Source: Silene conica
Taxonomy: Eukaryota; Streptophyta; Magnoliopsida; Caryophyllales; Caryophyllaceae
Assembly: GCA_029255685.2 (NCBI GenBank)
Contig: CM055318.2
Coordinates: forward strand, 28,136,001 to 28,200,000
Reading direction: 5' to 3'
Length of the DNA stretch: 64,000 nucleotides
The translations under genes and the position numbers were made by a program. Shown one piece after another: positions 1 to 10,467 of this stretch (positions are counted from its first letter, which is position 1; every line of letters begins with the position of its first letter). The notes under the pieces were generated by a model, which worked only from the letters and a program-made list of their open reading frames with translations, did not search any database and was not told the DNA's origin.

Positions 1-195
1 TCCCTCCGATTTTCTGTGTTGTTCCTCTTTCCATTTTGGTCTAATAACAATGATGTTCCCTCTTTCCTCTTTTGGACAATATTGTGTGGTCCAAAAGCAA
101 TTTCATGTGGGGTCATATGTATTGTGTGGTCCAAATTGATTCCTTTATTTCTTGTGTCAAAATGAAAAGGGAACAATACAAGAAATCGGAGGGAG
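1..195. mobile_element. Stowaway-like MITE (Tc1/mariner type), left edge at window start
   Basis: The window opens with TCCCTCCGATTTCT-like sequence, and its inverse (AGAAATCGGAGGGAG) closes at 195, followed by TA. CTCCCTCCGT-type inverted ends next to a TA target are typical of plant Stowaway MITEs. The interior is AT-rich, encodes nothing, and repeats a short motif (TTGTGTGGTCCAAA, near 83 and 122). The first base or two of the left end lies outside the window, so the left TA cannot be checked. Confidence 0.75.
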
Positions 196-1349
196 TATGT
201 CTTTAATAGTGTACTAGTTTTAAACCCGTGCAAAAAATGCACGGGTCGTAATAACAGACGTTATTATTAAATACGTAAACATATAAATGATTGTTATTAA
301 TTGTTCAAAATTGTGACAATATAAATATAAATAAATCAATAATTGGAGATTATTCAATGTACATATAATTTAACTTGTTAATCAGTACCCTTCGATGCAG
401 AGTATGTTACAAAATGTATAACAAATCTAAAACGTAACAAATACCTAAAATGCACAGGTTGATTTTTTTAATTATTTTTTTTTTTAAAAAATTATTTCGT
501 ACGATATTCAAAGTACTCACAAATTTCATTAGCATTGAACTTTATTTAACTCAGATATGACTTATGAAAGATCGTCTTAAGTAAGAGAGTTAGGATATGT
601 GCTATATTAAGAAGAATGAAATCAATTAATTAAATTTCATAGTAGAACGTGGGTATTAGGAATTTTTTTTTTGTTTTTTAACCCCCTAAAAATTAGGAAC
701 AAATCAGATTTCTTAAAATTCTATTCCTTTTATAGTAAAAGTATTTTATCTTGTTTGATATCTTAATTTGTATTTTATTTTGTTGGAAAATAAAATGTAA
801 TTTAATTTTTGGACTAATTATTTGTGCAGTTTGTAATTTTTTGTGTTTTGGATTTTATTTTTGGTTTATCGTATTTTATGGAATTACGGATTAAAATTAG
901 TTACGGAACAGAAACGATTAAGTAAATAGAAATAGAGATAGTAATGAGGAAAGATCGAAATACGTAATTACGGATTAAAATTAATTACAAAACAGAATAC
1001 GGAATTACGGAATAGAGGGAATATACGCAGGAATTATGGAAAAGAACCGTTTCTGATTCAGCAGAGAAATTAATTCAGATTGGAAAAAGGTGGGGCCATA
1101 GTTTCCTTAATTTTAGGGACCAATCAAAAGCGTCGAAAATCTACTCCTTTTATAGAGATAGATTCTTTGTATAATTGCTTAGTACTCCCTCCTATTCTCT
1201 CTGTTTTCTTCGCTATTTCCTTAAACGGATTATTTAGGTTTTCTTCCCCTTTCCTATTTTGGTAGCTTTTAATTATATTTTATTCATTCCCCTCTCCTAT
1301 CACCCAACCCCACCCAACTTTTTTACCCTGTTTTATTCATTTCATCAAT
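196..1349. other. AT-rich spacer with a short hairpin and local duplications
   Basis: No gene is seen. A 9-bp inverted repeat ACCCGTGCA/TGCACGGGT with a 5-base loop lies at 224-246, the kind of CCCGTGC hairpin common near the ends of plant nonautonomous elements. The segment near 881-1020 repeats AATTACGGATTAAAATTA-type sequence twice. A 22-base stretch beginning TTCTTTGTATAATTGC (about 1164) recurs at about 1674, so the 1186-1673 interval is bracketed by a direct repeat; CTCCCTCC starts exactly after the first copy. The small open frame at 1080-1265 has no recognisable domain. Confidence 0.5.
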
Positions 1350-1500
1350 GTTTGGGGCTCAGGTTCGATTACCAGCTGGGGCGATGATCACTTGGCCACT
1401 GCAGCTCCTGAAGGGGTGGCTTACATGGTCCATGTGGTGGTGCGGGAATGCATGGGCCCGGGGATTACACCCCTCGTTACCAAAAAAAAAAAAAAAAAAA
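1350..1500 (+). mobile_element. Probable 5'-truncated tRNA-derived SINE
   Basis: GGTTCGATTACC at about 1371 resembles the RNA polymerase III B box (GGTTCGANTCC). It is followed by about 100 bases of moderate-GC sequence ending in a run of about 18 A at 1482-1500. A B box plus a poly(A) tail with no coding potential suggests a SINE. No convincing A box lies upstream, so the 5' part is probably missing or diverged. The family cannot be named. Confidence 0.5.
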
Positions 1501-1753
1501 TAAATTATTCACCCATCTCTCCTATTCCAAACCCACACAACTCTTTCTTCATTAAATAAACCTTTTTCCTTGAGTATCTACCCCTCCAAATTTTAGTACC
1601 CACGCTAAATTGAGCTCTAAAACGTACAAAAATAAAGTAGGTTTTTCTTTTCTCATGTGTCTTTAATAGTGTATTCTTTGTATAATTGCTTAGTATATAA
1701 TTTACCGATCTACCAGTCGCTGTCATTTGGCCATCTCTACGAGACTCTCTGTC
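1501..1753. other. Upstream spacer of the DUF4220 gene
   Basis: AT-rich non-coding DNA. A 15-17 base stretch around TGTCTTTAATAGTGTA (about 1658-1673) repeats the sequence at 198-213. No domain is visible in the short open frames here. Confidence 0.4.
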
Positions 1754-1760
1754 TATATAT
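1754..1760 (+). promoter_or_regulatory. TATA box of the DUF4220/DUF594 gene
   Basis: TATATAT in the context GTCTATATATGAA lies about 190 bases before the chosen ATG at 1947. Transcription would start roughly at 1785-1795 and give a 5' leader of about 150-160 bases without introns. It is the best TATA match in the 300 bases before the gene. Confidence 0.55.
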
Positions 1761-1946
1761 GAATATCTGCAAGTATTCAGATACCCAACTAAAATACAAC
1801 CCGTTGCTTTAAGGACTTTATCTCTTTCATCCTTGCATTTTTTCCCAAACTGTTTACATTTTCCATGTCTTAAATTTGTCGATCAATACCATTTCTCTTA
1901 TACACATCAAAACATCTTAACAAGCTACTTTTTCTCAACTCTAAAT

Positions 1947-4118
1947 ATGGTTCGCGATGACTCCCCTCCACCACCTTTACAACTACCACCAGATGAAATA
2001 TTCCGCCGAAGTTTGAGCTCACAACAAGTGAGAATCCAAATAGCCCTCGTCGTAACCTTTTTATTCTACATCGCCGTGATGAGGTTAGGCTCCCTTCGTT
2101 CGCGAGGCCAAAATTGGATGAAAATTATCTCCACCTTCTCTTTTGTGATCGCTGACAAAATTATAAATTACATTCCTGGTCTCATGAGTGCACCCGGCGC
2201 ATCCAACGATCTCTACATATTTTGGATCTCGTTTGCGGCTTACTTATACGTGGTGACCCATGAGATCAGTTGCTACACTCTTGAAGAGAACGGGGAACGT
2301 AAGAAAAACCTTTTGGTTGACTACTCTGTAGTTTGGACATTGATCTTGGCATCCCTGTATGACAGTCTTGCAGCTCCTGAAATACTTGTACCCATTGTCC
2401 TGCTCTTTTGCGTAGTCGTCCTCAAGTTCAGAGAAAGAAGACACGCTTTAATGTTTGCCGACCATTCAACTTATGGCTTTTCTAAAGCAACTAAAATCAT
2501 ATCCGATTTTACACACTACGTATACCGAGAGCCCTCAGAGCAGCATGGTCAGGGTGGTAATGCTTTAGTCGGGGTCAGAGAAGCAGAGGAAATGGCAGCT
2601 AATGAAACGTTAGAAAACGAATCAGAGGGCGATTTATTTTTTCCCTCAAACTTTATTACCCTAGCCAATGTTTTGGACTCCGACAATGAGTTTTTGAAGA
2701 ATTCGAAAACAGGTAAGAAACTCAAGAAAACTTGTATTTCATTTGCTATGTTTTGGACTCTCCTTGCGAAAATGGGTGGGTATAATAAGGTGGATACCAA
2801 AATATTTAAGGATGGACATGAATTTCTAGCTCCTTGCTTCGATCTAGTCGAGGTTGAGCTTGATTTTCTATATGATTTCATGTTTACCAACTCTTATGCC
2901 ATTTACTCTCGGGGATTTTGGAAGAAGTTGCGTGATCTTATAGTTATAACCTTGTTTTTGTGGCTCACCCTACCCTTATTCATCGAATACCAATCTCAAG
3001 ATCACAACGTTCTCTTCGTTTATATGGGGGACCGTGTGTTAGACACGGGGTTCACAAGAGGTGTCATACTAGCCATACTTATCATCGAATATTCCCTAAT
3101 CGCTATGTTTCTTACATCCAGATGGGCTAAGGTTATGTACACTTGTTTGTACCTTGAAACCAAAAAGTCCCAAACAAAAAGTAGGATCATCCGAAATGTT
3201 ATTAGATTAGCTTGCCTTATGCCTCGACCTAAACTTTCATTATGGTTCACCCCAATTAAGAAGAGGCAGATCGGTCAATATTCAGTTTGGGGTTGCTATG
3301 GTACAATTCCAGTCTCATTTTGGGCAAAATGTTGGATAGGGGATTGCTTTGATGTTCCGAGCATTGGTCAGGCTGGTCACACGTTTATTGGTTTGGATGA
3401 AGAACTTAAAGCTTGGTGTCTCAAATCCATGTTAGAGAGACATAAGTGTAAATTCAGTAATGGTGTTGACTCATTGCGAAATAACAACGTAGAAGAAGAT
3501 CTTATAAACAAGTATGTAATCAACATTGAAGCCCAAGCTCGCGTTATTCTAATTTGGCATGTGGCAACAGGCTGTTTAGAAGAAGACGGAGGACAAGTAT
3601 CTAGCAATGGCAAGGACGATTATTTTAAAATTGCAACTACATTATCTAACTACTGTGCATATTTGGTAGCTTTTCTTCCCCAGGTATTACCTGATCATGT
3701 GTACACAACCCAGTGTGAGTTTGATGAAGTTATCATAGAGCTTAAAGACGAGCTTCTTAAAAAGGAAAACATAATAATAGACGCTGAGGATCCTAATAAG
3801 CTAATATCAAAACGAAAAAATAAAATAATATATGAAGCGCTATGTCTCCAGAAAAGCCTAAGAAAACATCCAAATTTGTGGAAAACATTGGCCGAGTTTT
3901 GGACAGAGAAGTTGCTGTACATGGCTCTCGCAAATCATGATCAGGTATATGAAGCTCATGCCAATAGTTTATGTACTGGAGGAGAGTTTCTTACACTCCT
4001 TTGGGCTTTACTCACTCATTCAGGATGCATACAGATACCAGCTACTCTTCCTAAACACGAACCTATTCGTCCTAATATTGAAACGGATCAGATATCATCC
4101 CATAATAGGGATATATAA
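1947..4118 (+). CDS. DUF4220/DUF594 domain membrane protein (intact, intronless)
   Basis: A single open frame of 723 residues from the ATG at 1947. The frame stays open upstream to an ATG at 1833, but the 38 extra residues look like translated leader; the 1947 start gives MVRDDSPPPPLQLPP, a polar N-terminus like those of the family. Hydrophobic segments lie near residues 30-50, 90-110 and 130-165 (the last ends in a basic KFRERRH stretch), with two more near 330-350 and 370-395. This fits the multi-pass DUF4220 region. The C-terminus carries the DUF594 signature around residues 661-695 (LANHDQVYEAHANSL, then GGEFLTLLWALLTH). These proteins are plant-specific and often clustered; their biochemical role is unknown. 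Family members are usually intronless and 650-800 aa long, matching this copy. It is the only convincing host gene here and shows no sign of decay. Confidence 0.9.
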   Translation: MVRDDSPPPPLQLPPDEIFRRSLSSQQVRIQIALVVTFLFYIAVMRLGSLRSRGQNWMKIISTFSFVIADKIINYIPGLMSAPGASNDLYIFWISFAAYLYVVTHEISCYTLEENGERKKNLLVDYSVVWTLILASLYDSLAAPEILVPIVLLFCVVVLKFRERRHALMFADHSTYGFSKATKIISDFTHYVYREPSEQHGQGGNALVGVREAEEMAANETLENESEGDLFFPSNFITLANVLDSDNEFLKNSKTGKKLKKTCISFAMFWTLLAKMGGYNKVDTKIFKDGHEFLAPCFDLVEVELDFLYDFMFTNSYAIYSRGFWKKLRDLIVITLFLWLTLPLFIEYQSQDHNVLFVYMGDRVLDTGFTRGVILAILIIEYSLIAMFLTSRWAKVMYTCLYLETKKSQTKSRIIRNVIRLACLMPRPKLSLWFTPIKKRQIGQYSVWGCYGTIPVSFWAKCWIGDCFDVPSIGQAGHTFIGLDEELKAWCLKSMLERHKCKFSNGVDSLRNNNVEEDLINKYVINIEAQARVILIWHVATGCLEEDGGQVSSNGKDDYFKIATTLSNYCAYLVAFLPQVLPDHVYTTQCEFDEVIIELKDELLKKENIIIDAEDPNKLISKRKNKIIYEALCLQKSLRKHPNLWKTLAEFWTEKLLYMALANHDQVYEAHANSLCTGGEFLTLLWALLTHSGCIQIPATLPKHEPIRPNIETDQISSHNRDI

Positions 4119-4654
4119 CACTAATCTTTTGTTTTTCCATATACACCTTTTCGCTTATACTTTTAATTATTGATTGTCATTTGTTTGCTATTTACCATAT
4201 ATTTATGTTTGTTTCCTTTGTGTGTTGTAAACTATTGTGCCCAATGCTGTGGTTGACGATGAGTGGTAATCTATTGCGGAAAGTCATCGTTGTACACCGT
4301 TGGTGTAATTCTACACCTGGGTGACTATGAATACACAAATTCTTATTTGCAACGGCACTACCCGTCGCAATTTTGTGACGAATATCGTTTTCTCTCACAA
4401 AATATTCACTTTTTCTCTTTCTCCAACACTATTCCTGTGGTCCTCTTTCTCCACTAACTCATTTTGTATTCATTTTATCTCACAAAATATCCGTCATAAA
4501 TGACGACCCGTCGCAAGCAAGACTTACTACTACGAATATAACATGTCCTTGAAAGTTTCATACGATTGTATAAATGCAAATAAGATGACGACGTGTTAGC
4601 GATACTATTAGCGTGATACGGCAATATAGTTTATATCGTATATGCCGGTTAATA
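4119..4654. other. 3' flank of the DUF4220 gene and spacer before the copia element
   Basis: AT-rich sequence that presumably includes the 3' UTR. A short motif (TCTCACAAAATAT) occurs twice (about 4396 and 4479), and ACCCGTCGCAA occurs near 4368 and 4507 as direct repeats, hinting at a small degenerate element. No gene is seen. Confidence 0.4.
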
Positions 4655-4865
4655 TTCTCGATATTGTATTAATACTTAGCATATTCGGTTCATTAATAAG
4701 ACATTAGTTAGTATGTAACTTTCTAGTTTCCTTTATCTATGTTATTGGGTTGCTAAGTTTGCTAGGTTTTCCTATGCTTTTGCAACTTGAATGTGTATAT
4801 ATACGTGCAGTAACACAGCACTACAAACACACAGAAAATTATCTCAATTACTTTACTTTTCTATA
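4655..4865 (+). repeat. Copia 5' LTR (short)
   Basis: About 210 bases matching the 3' copy that begins near 22031. The exact left edge is uncertain; similarity begins at TTCTCGATAT. A TATATATAC motif near 4797-4805 may be the TATA box. Confidence 0.65.
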
Positions 4866-4876
4866 TGGTATCAGAG
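4866..4876 (+). other. Copia primer-binding site (initiator Met tRNA)
   Basis: TGGTATCAGAG directly follows the 5' LTR. This is the standard plant copia site complementary to the 3' end of initiator methionine tRNA. Confidence 0.85.
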
Positions 4877-4911
4877 AGGTCTCGATTTTTCTAAAATTAA
4901 AATCTACACAA

Positions 4912-7139
4912 AATGTCAGGCGAACTTGTGCATGGTTCTCCCTCGCCCCACGCCATTAAACCTAACTATTTTCTTTCAAATAATGATAGAGTCGGAGCCA
5001 AGATTACTCATGTCGTGCTCACCGGTTCTAATTATGAGGAATGGTCCAAAGGTTTTCGGAATGGTTAAGGGGCAAAGCTGAAGCTAGGGTTTGTCAATGG
5101 GACCCTCACAAGGCCGGCAAATGATTCGGCGGATCTTGAGGATTGGATGACAGTCAATTTTACTGTTATCGCTTGGATTTTTAACACAATCGAACCTACT
5201 CTTCGATCTCAAATTTCTTATCGAGATACGTTGGTCGAATTGTGGGAAGATATACGACAATGTTTCTCTCATGGCAACGGGGTCAAGATTTACCATTTAA
5301 AAACTGATATTTCTAATTGCAAACAAAACGACGGCTAAACCGTCATGGCTTATTATGGCCGTCTCAAGAAAATTTGGGACGACATAAATGATTATGATTC
5401 ACCCCCTTCGTGTAATTGCTCGGGTTGCAAATGTGGTCTTTCTACCACTCTGCGCAAGCGTCGTGATGTCCGTCAAACTCATCAATTTTTGATGGGTCTC
5501 GAGCCCTATTTTGCTACTGCTCGTTTTAATGTTTTGGAAACCGAGCCACTTCCCTCCCTTCATTCTGTCTATTCACGGATGGATCAAGAGGAAGAGGTTA
5601 AATCCCACTCAACAACTAGTGGCGAAAATGGCTTTTGTTGTTCAAGGGGGGTCGACAGCCGGTACAGGGGGGAAGCAAGGGAAGTCGCGCCTGAAATGTT
5701 CCTACAACACTAAACCCGGAGTCACGGTGTTGGGAAAAGCATGGGTATCAGGAGGGTCGTGGTCCACGTACTTCAGCGATTAATGGCGGAGCAGCAACGA
5801 CCTTTGCCTAGGTCAATGTCGTTCCTGGTGAGCCGATTATAGACGCCAATCATATTCGTCTCAATGGTAAGCAAAATTTAATTTCGATAGTTGACACAGG
5901 CGCTTCGACTCATGTTAGTGGCGATTTGGGCTGTTTCGAAGTTACTGTTTCTGTTTCACCCTTAGAAGTTGGACTTCCCAATGGGACCCGGTTGAAAGCC
6001 ACGCATAAAGGGAGTGCAGGGATAAATAGTGGGCTCGTGTTACCCAATGTTTTATATGTTCCCGGTTTCACTTGCAATTTATTATCCGTATCTCAACTTT
6101 TATCATCTCAACAATTAAGTATTAAATTCACTAATTTCAATGTGTTATACAAGACCCTATCTTGAGGACGAGGATTGGTGAAGGTGCACTCGTGGATGGG
6201 CTCTATCTATTGACAGCGGAGTTACCAAGTCGTGTTAATGTGGTTAAAGACAAAGGCAGTTTTGAGCTTTGGCACAAACGGTTACGGCTTCCGTCGTTAC
6301 AAGCTATAGAGTTTATTCCACAAGTTAGTAGTTTTGAGCATGATTCTTCTATTAAAGGTTGTGATATTTTTTTTCGGGCCAACAACACGTTCCGTTTTTC
6401 CTTTAAGTAGTAATAAGGCCGATTCTTTGTTGGTGTTAATTCATTGTGATGTTTGGGGTCCTTATGTTCCTAACCGAGCTTGCGATTCTCGTTATTTTCT
6501 TTCCATTGTCGATGACTTTCCGCGGTGTGTTTGGGTGTTTTTGATGACAACAAAAGACGAAGTAATAAGACTTGTACATGAGTTTTTTGCTCTCATTAAA
6601 AGACAATTTATTTGTGACATCAAAAAATTACGTAGCGATAATGAGACAGAATTTAAGACTTTAGCATCCTATTTTCGTAAACATGGTATTATTCTATGGA
6701 TAGGACACCACAACAAAACGCAAGGGTAGAACGTAAGCATAGACACATTCGTAATGTGGGTCGTCCCTTACGGTTTCAAGGGGGTTCCTATTGATTTTTG
6801 GGGAGAATGTGTATTTACAGCCGCTCACTTAATTAATAGAACCCCTAGCTACTCGAATTCTTCAATTAAAAACACCATTTGAGTTATTTTTTGGTCGACA
6901 AGCTGATTTTCAAATGCTCCGTGTCTTTGGTTGTTTAGCCTATGCGAAAAATTTAAATCCGACTGATAAGTTTGCTAGTCGGAGGCGTCCTTGTGTTTTT
7001 GTTGGATATCCATTTGGAAAAAAGGTTTGGAATTTATTTGATCCGGAACCGCGTATTGGCAGTACGGGCATAAGTGATAATTTGACCCGTACACACACTG
7101 ATGACGCCATTATTATTCCTAGCAAATGGTCTTAATATT
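4912..7139 (+). pseudogene. Copia gag, protease and integrase region (fossil)
   Basis: The gag begins near 4912 with MSGELVHGSPSP and the usual start of plant copia gag (a YFLSNND-type segment followed by a LTGSNYEEW motif). A protease with DTGAST lies near 5894. The pre-integrase segment (FELWHKRL) lies near 6263, and the integrase core (DVWGPY, then a SDN motif) at about 6440-6660. The block is broken in several places and is not expected to make a polyprotein. It stops where the nested LTR at 7313 intervenes. Confidence 0.85.
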
Positions 7140-7307
7140 AAAGATGAAGGGACTGGTATGAATATTTAGAATGATGTGTTGCACAAAAATATATTTAGTG
7201 ACGAGGTGTCACACGAAGAACAATAATCGGTTCTTGGCTGAGGCAAGCGTGAAAAAATTCCGAATAAGAATCACAAGGATTTTATTAACTAGGATCACAT
7301 TAACACG

Positions 7308-7312
7308 ACTGA
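7308..7312. repeat. Target site duplication ACTGA (left)
   Basis: ACTGA lies directly before TGTAATAC and is repeated at 17037-17041 directly after GTGTTACA, which fixes both ends of the nested LTR. Confidence 0.85.
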
Positions 7313-7574
7313 TGTAATACTACGTATATTATTGTGTTTTATTTTAACACTTAGTTTTTATGTCAACGTGTTTATAATTATTTAAACGTTAGTAATGGAT
7401 AATTAATTTATGGAATAAGTGTTAAATGTGTTAGTAATGGGTCTAGTATGCGAATGAGTAACGAAACCGTGTTTAAGTATGAGTTTGGGCCTCGAGACGC
7501 GTGTCAAGGCTGGAAAAGCCCACGCTCAAAACCCACGCCCGCCCAAACCTCAACAAAATCTATTTGCCACCCAT

Positions 7575-7610
7575 TATAAACCCCTCTCATAACCCTAACC
7601 CTAACCCTAC
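7575..7610 (+). promoter_or_regulatory. Putative LTR promoter: TATA box followed by telo-box repeats
   Basis: TATAAA at 7575-7580 is followed by AACCCTAACCCTAACCCTA at 7591-7609. Telo-box motifs (AAACCCTA/AACCCTAA) near transcription starts are known regulatory elements of plant genes for translation and growth. Their place just after the TATA box suggests the LTR used them, though a chance telomere-like tract is possible. Confidence 0.4.
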
Positions 7611-8236
7611 AACGCCTCTCACTCACACAGACACACTGTCGTCACCTCTTGGTACAAGGAGGTGGGATCACTTGGTGGTTTAGGGTTGATCTAGGTGGTT
7701 CATTTTGCATCTGAAAACGGGTACACACAACTTATTCTCTGTTTTCCAGTTTTCTGTTCATTTTCAATTCGTTAATTCAATCAAGTAATCATAGTTTTGG
7801 TTCTGGTTCTTTGTGTATTAATGTTCTATGATATTAGGAGTTGTGTTTTAACCCTAGCCTTTGGTGTCGTTGATGACCGCCTAGGACCACCCTCGAAGGC
7901 CGTTTAGTTGCCTGTGTCAGTCGTGTTTTCTGTAGTTGTCAGAACAGGGTGTTACGCGTATGGTAATTGTGTTTGATTTCAATGTAGTTTCTGATCACGA
8001 GGGTTCTGGGTATTAAAGTCTAATTATAGAGAGCAGTCAGGGTGGTAGGGTGTTTGTTGTCATGATGGTTTATGGTGTGTTGTGTCGGTGAAAAATTGAA
8101 CTTCGTTTTGGGTGTCTGTTACGGTTAAAAGTTGTATAGTTTGGTGGAGCTGGGTTGTGAACGGTGGTTTGGTGTCGTGGGTGGTAGTCAACGGCCACTG
8201 ACTCCTTCCCTGGAACCACCGCGGCTCAGAGGCGAG

Positions 8237-10132
8237 TGATACCGTCGTTTCAGTATCAAAAATAAAAACCTAATAGTACTGACAGAAGTCAGCGGCAAGT
8301 AGGGTCGATCTCCACAGGGAGGCAAAGATGCTAATTATCTATTCAAAGTGGTCTGTCTAAATGTCACAAATTGGGGGTTTTAAATTGTTTATCTAAACTA
8401 CGGAAAGAAACGAGAAAGATATAAAATAAATTCAGGAAAGGGGAATATGCTAGGATTTCGGGTCACTGTGTCGTCAGCACCATCGGTATAAACCAGGTTG
8501 GTCAGATTATTGGTAGGAAGGGCTAGGTTATTACAGTCACGTCTCTAACCCGACTATACCTTCCGGTCTTAAGTCGCCGTAAGGTCATTTCTGCTTGACT
8601 TCCACCCTCACAGAAACTAATTATTATTACTAAGCAAGCCTTACCATTCCAATCTTCCGATCTAGGTCGGGGTTTAACTAAAAGAATGGTCTCCTGCGTA
8701 TACTCATTCAACCAAACACAATTATATTGCTTAACGATAATTCCTACCGCAAAACTACCCAACCCGGTTATAACCTATCATGCATAAGACACAGTTTCCC
8801 TCATCCCGGCATATACAAGAATTAGCTACTCATAACGAAATTGCTAAAGAATACAAATACGCTAATCATACCAAAGATTGACATGTTGTAAAATGTGATA
8901 GAAAACAAAATGGTAAATTAGTAAAGGAGAAGGGGGCTGTAAACCGAAAACAAACAAGCAAGAGGTCACGATTTTCGAGACTATAAGACGGAAACAGGGG
9001 CGAGAAATAGTACACAAAAACCGATGCAAACTAATGAGTATAAGCAGAATAATTATGTGATAAAATTAGATAAGAGGAGAGATGACAAGGGAAGGGGAAA
9101 AACAACAACAAATCCAGGCTAACAAACGAGAAACAGGAATGAAAACGAAAGAGAAAACAAGCATAAAAACAGAGGACGAAACGCGCGGAACGAAGTAAAC
9201 GAAAGAGAAAAAAGACAGATAAAACGAATTAACAATAGTAATAACAGTAAGAAAAAGATTATGAGAGAAAGATTACAATCAAAAGAATCCGGTTTAAGAG
9301 TAAGAACGATACAATCCTTGAGTTTGAAGAGGAAGAACACTAAACTAAAAAGTAATTTTATTGAACAGAAAAGTGACGGTTGAGAGTAAAAAAAAATGAG
9401 TTATGTCCAAAAAATAGATGACCTAAAAGAACTCACAAACGAGTTCTTATATAAGACACAAAAGAAAAACTGACAAAAAGCTCTCGGGAAACTGATCCGT
9501 CACCCATCAAGGCTCTCGATCGAGAGGAAAACCTCTCGATCGAGAAGAATAGCTATGAAAAGCTCTCGATCGAGCACTTTTGGAACCAAAACCTCTCGAT
9601 CGAGGACTTTAAGAATCAAAACCTCTCGATCGAGGAAAAGAACCTCTCGATCGAGCACTCTGGGAACCATAACTTCTCGATCGAACAAATGATGTTCTCG
9701 ATCGAGGACTTCAAATGGCCGCCATTTCTTCGTTACTCGCTCAAATAAAGCGTTCTTGGTGGCGTTGGAAAGCTAAGAGGATAAGCTTTCATCTCCAATT
9801 GGAATCACCTGATTATCTGTTCTATAACTCGAGATGTGGCTCTTCAAAGTAGGCACAAGCAAATTGAAGTTCTTCCTTCGCTTGATAGACTTTGTTGCTC
9901 CTATGCGCATCTCAAAACGAGTAGTAACAAGCTCCGACTCAACTCTTCTCTTAAATGTATGCATAAGGACGTGTTTTAGGCTTGATTATGATCTTCTCCG
10001 GCTCATATCTGCAAAATAGCAAAACAAACCAAAGTAGACTATCCGGGGGATATTTGTAGCAAAATACTACGAAATAAGCATGGAAATGCGTGCTAATATG
10101 GCCTAAAAGGTCTATATAAAATGCACGCATCA
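8237..10132 (-). mobile_element. Athila-like solo LTR nested in the larger LTR
   Basis: Begins TGATACCGTCG and ends ATGCACGCATCA. Read in reverse it starts TGATGCGTGCAT and ends CGGTATCA, as the Athila LTRs elsewhere in this window do. The flanks GCGAG (8232-8236) and ACGAG (10133-10137) are a 5-bp duplication with one difference. Length is about 1.9 kb, no coding region; the open frames inside are purine-rich artefacts. Confidence 0.78.
9510..9712. repeat. Cluster of eight CTCGATCGAG palindromes
   Basis: TCTCGATCGAG or a one-base variant occurs eight times in about 200 bases, spaced roughly 20-33 bases apart, with differing sequence between copies. Each 10-mer is its own reverse complement. 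The short antisense frame with repeated LDREV is a by-product of the palindrome and is not called as a gene. Confidence 0.9.
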
Positions 10133-10310
10133 ACGAGCCTGGTGGTGCCAGTGGGGAAGCCAGGGGCTACGGTTGGTGTCAGAGGCGGTGGTTGGCATGG
10201 TGGTAGCGGTATGTTTCGGTGTTTTCGCGAAATTATTGGTGCTGTTCGTTTTGGCGAGTTGATACATTATTATGATTGTTTTGTTTTGTTTATTTATTAA
10301 CATTAATAGT

Positions 10311-10311
<1 letters not shown>

Positions 10312-10354
<43 letters not shown>

Positions 10355-10383
10355 ATTATTATTATTATTATTATTATTGTTAA

Positions 10384-10466
<83 letters not shown>
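10312..10466. repeat. (TTA)n microsatellite
   Basis: About 155 bases of nearly pure TTA with two short interruptions (TTAATATTA near 10350 and 10381). It lies in the solo LTR. The poly-leucine open frame is an artefact. Confidence 0.95.

Positions 10467-10467
<1 letters not shown>

Noticed and set aside
196-246. Helitron end suggested by a TC start and CCCGTGC hairpin
   Set aside because: No CTRR terminus with a nearby hairpin at a sensible distance and no Rep/helicase coding; kept only as a hairpin.
4119-4530. Possible MITE with ACCCGTCGCAA ends
   Set aside because: The motif occurs as direct, not inverted, repeats and no target duplication was found.
9500-9688. ORF with repeated LDREV peptides
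   Set aside because: Arises from repeated CTCGATCGAG palindromes; no start context or domain.
9510-9712. CRISPR-like spacing of short repeats
   Set aside because: Plant nuclear DNA, repeat only 10 bp, variable spacing, no cas genes; it lies in an LTR.
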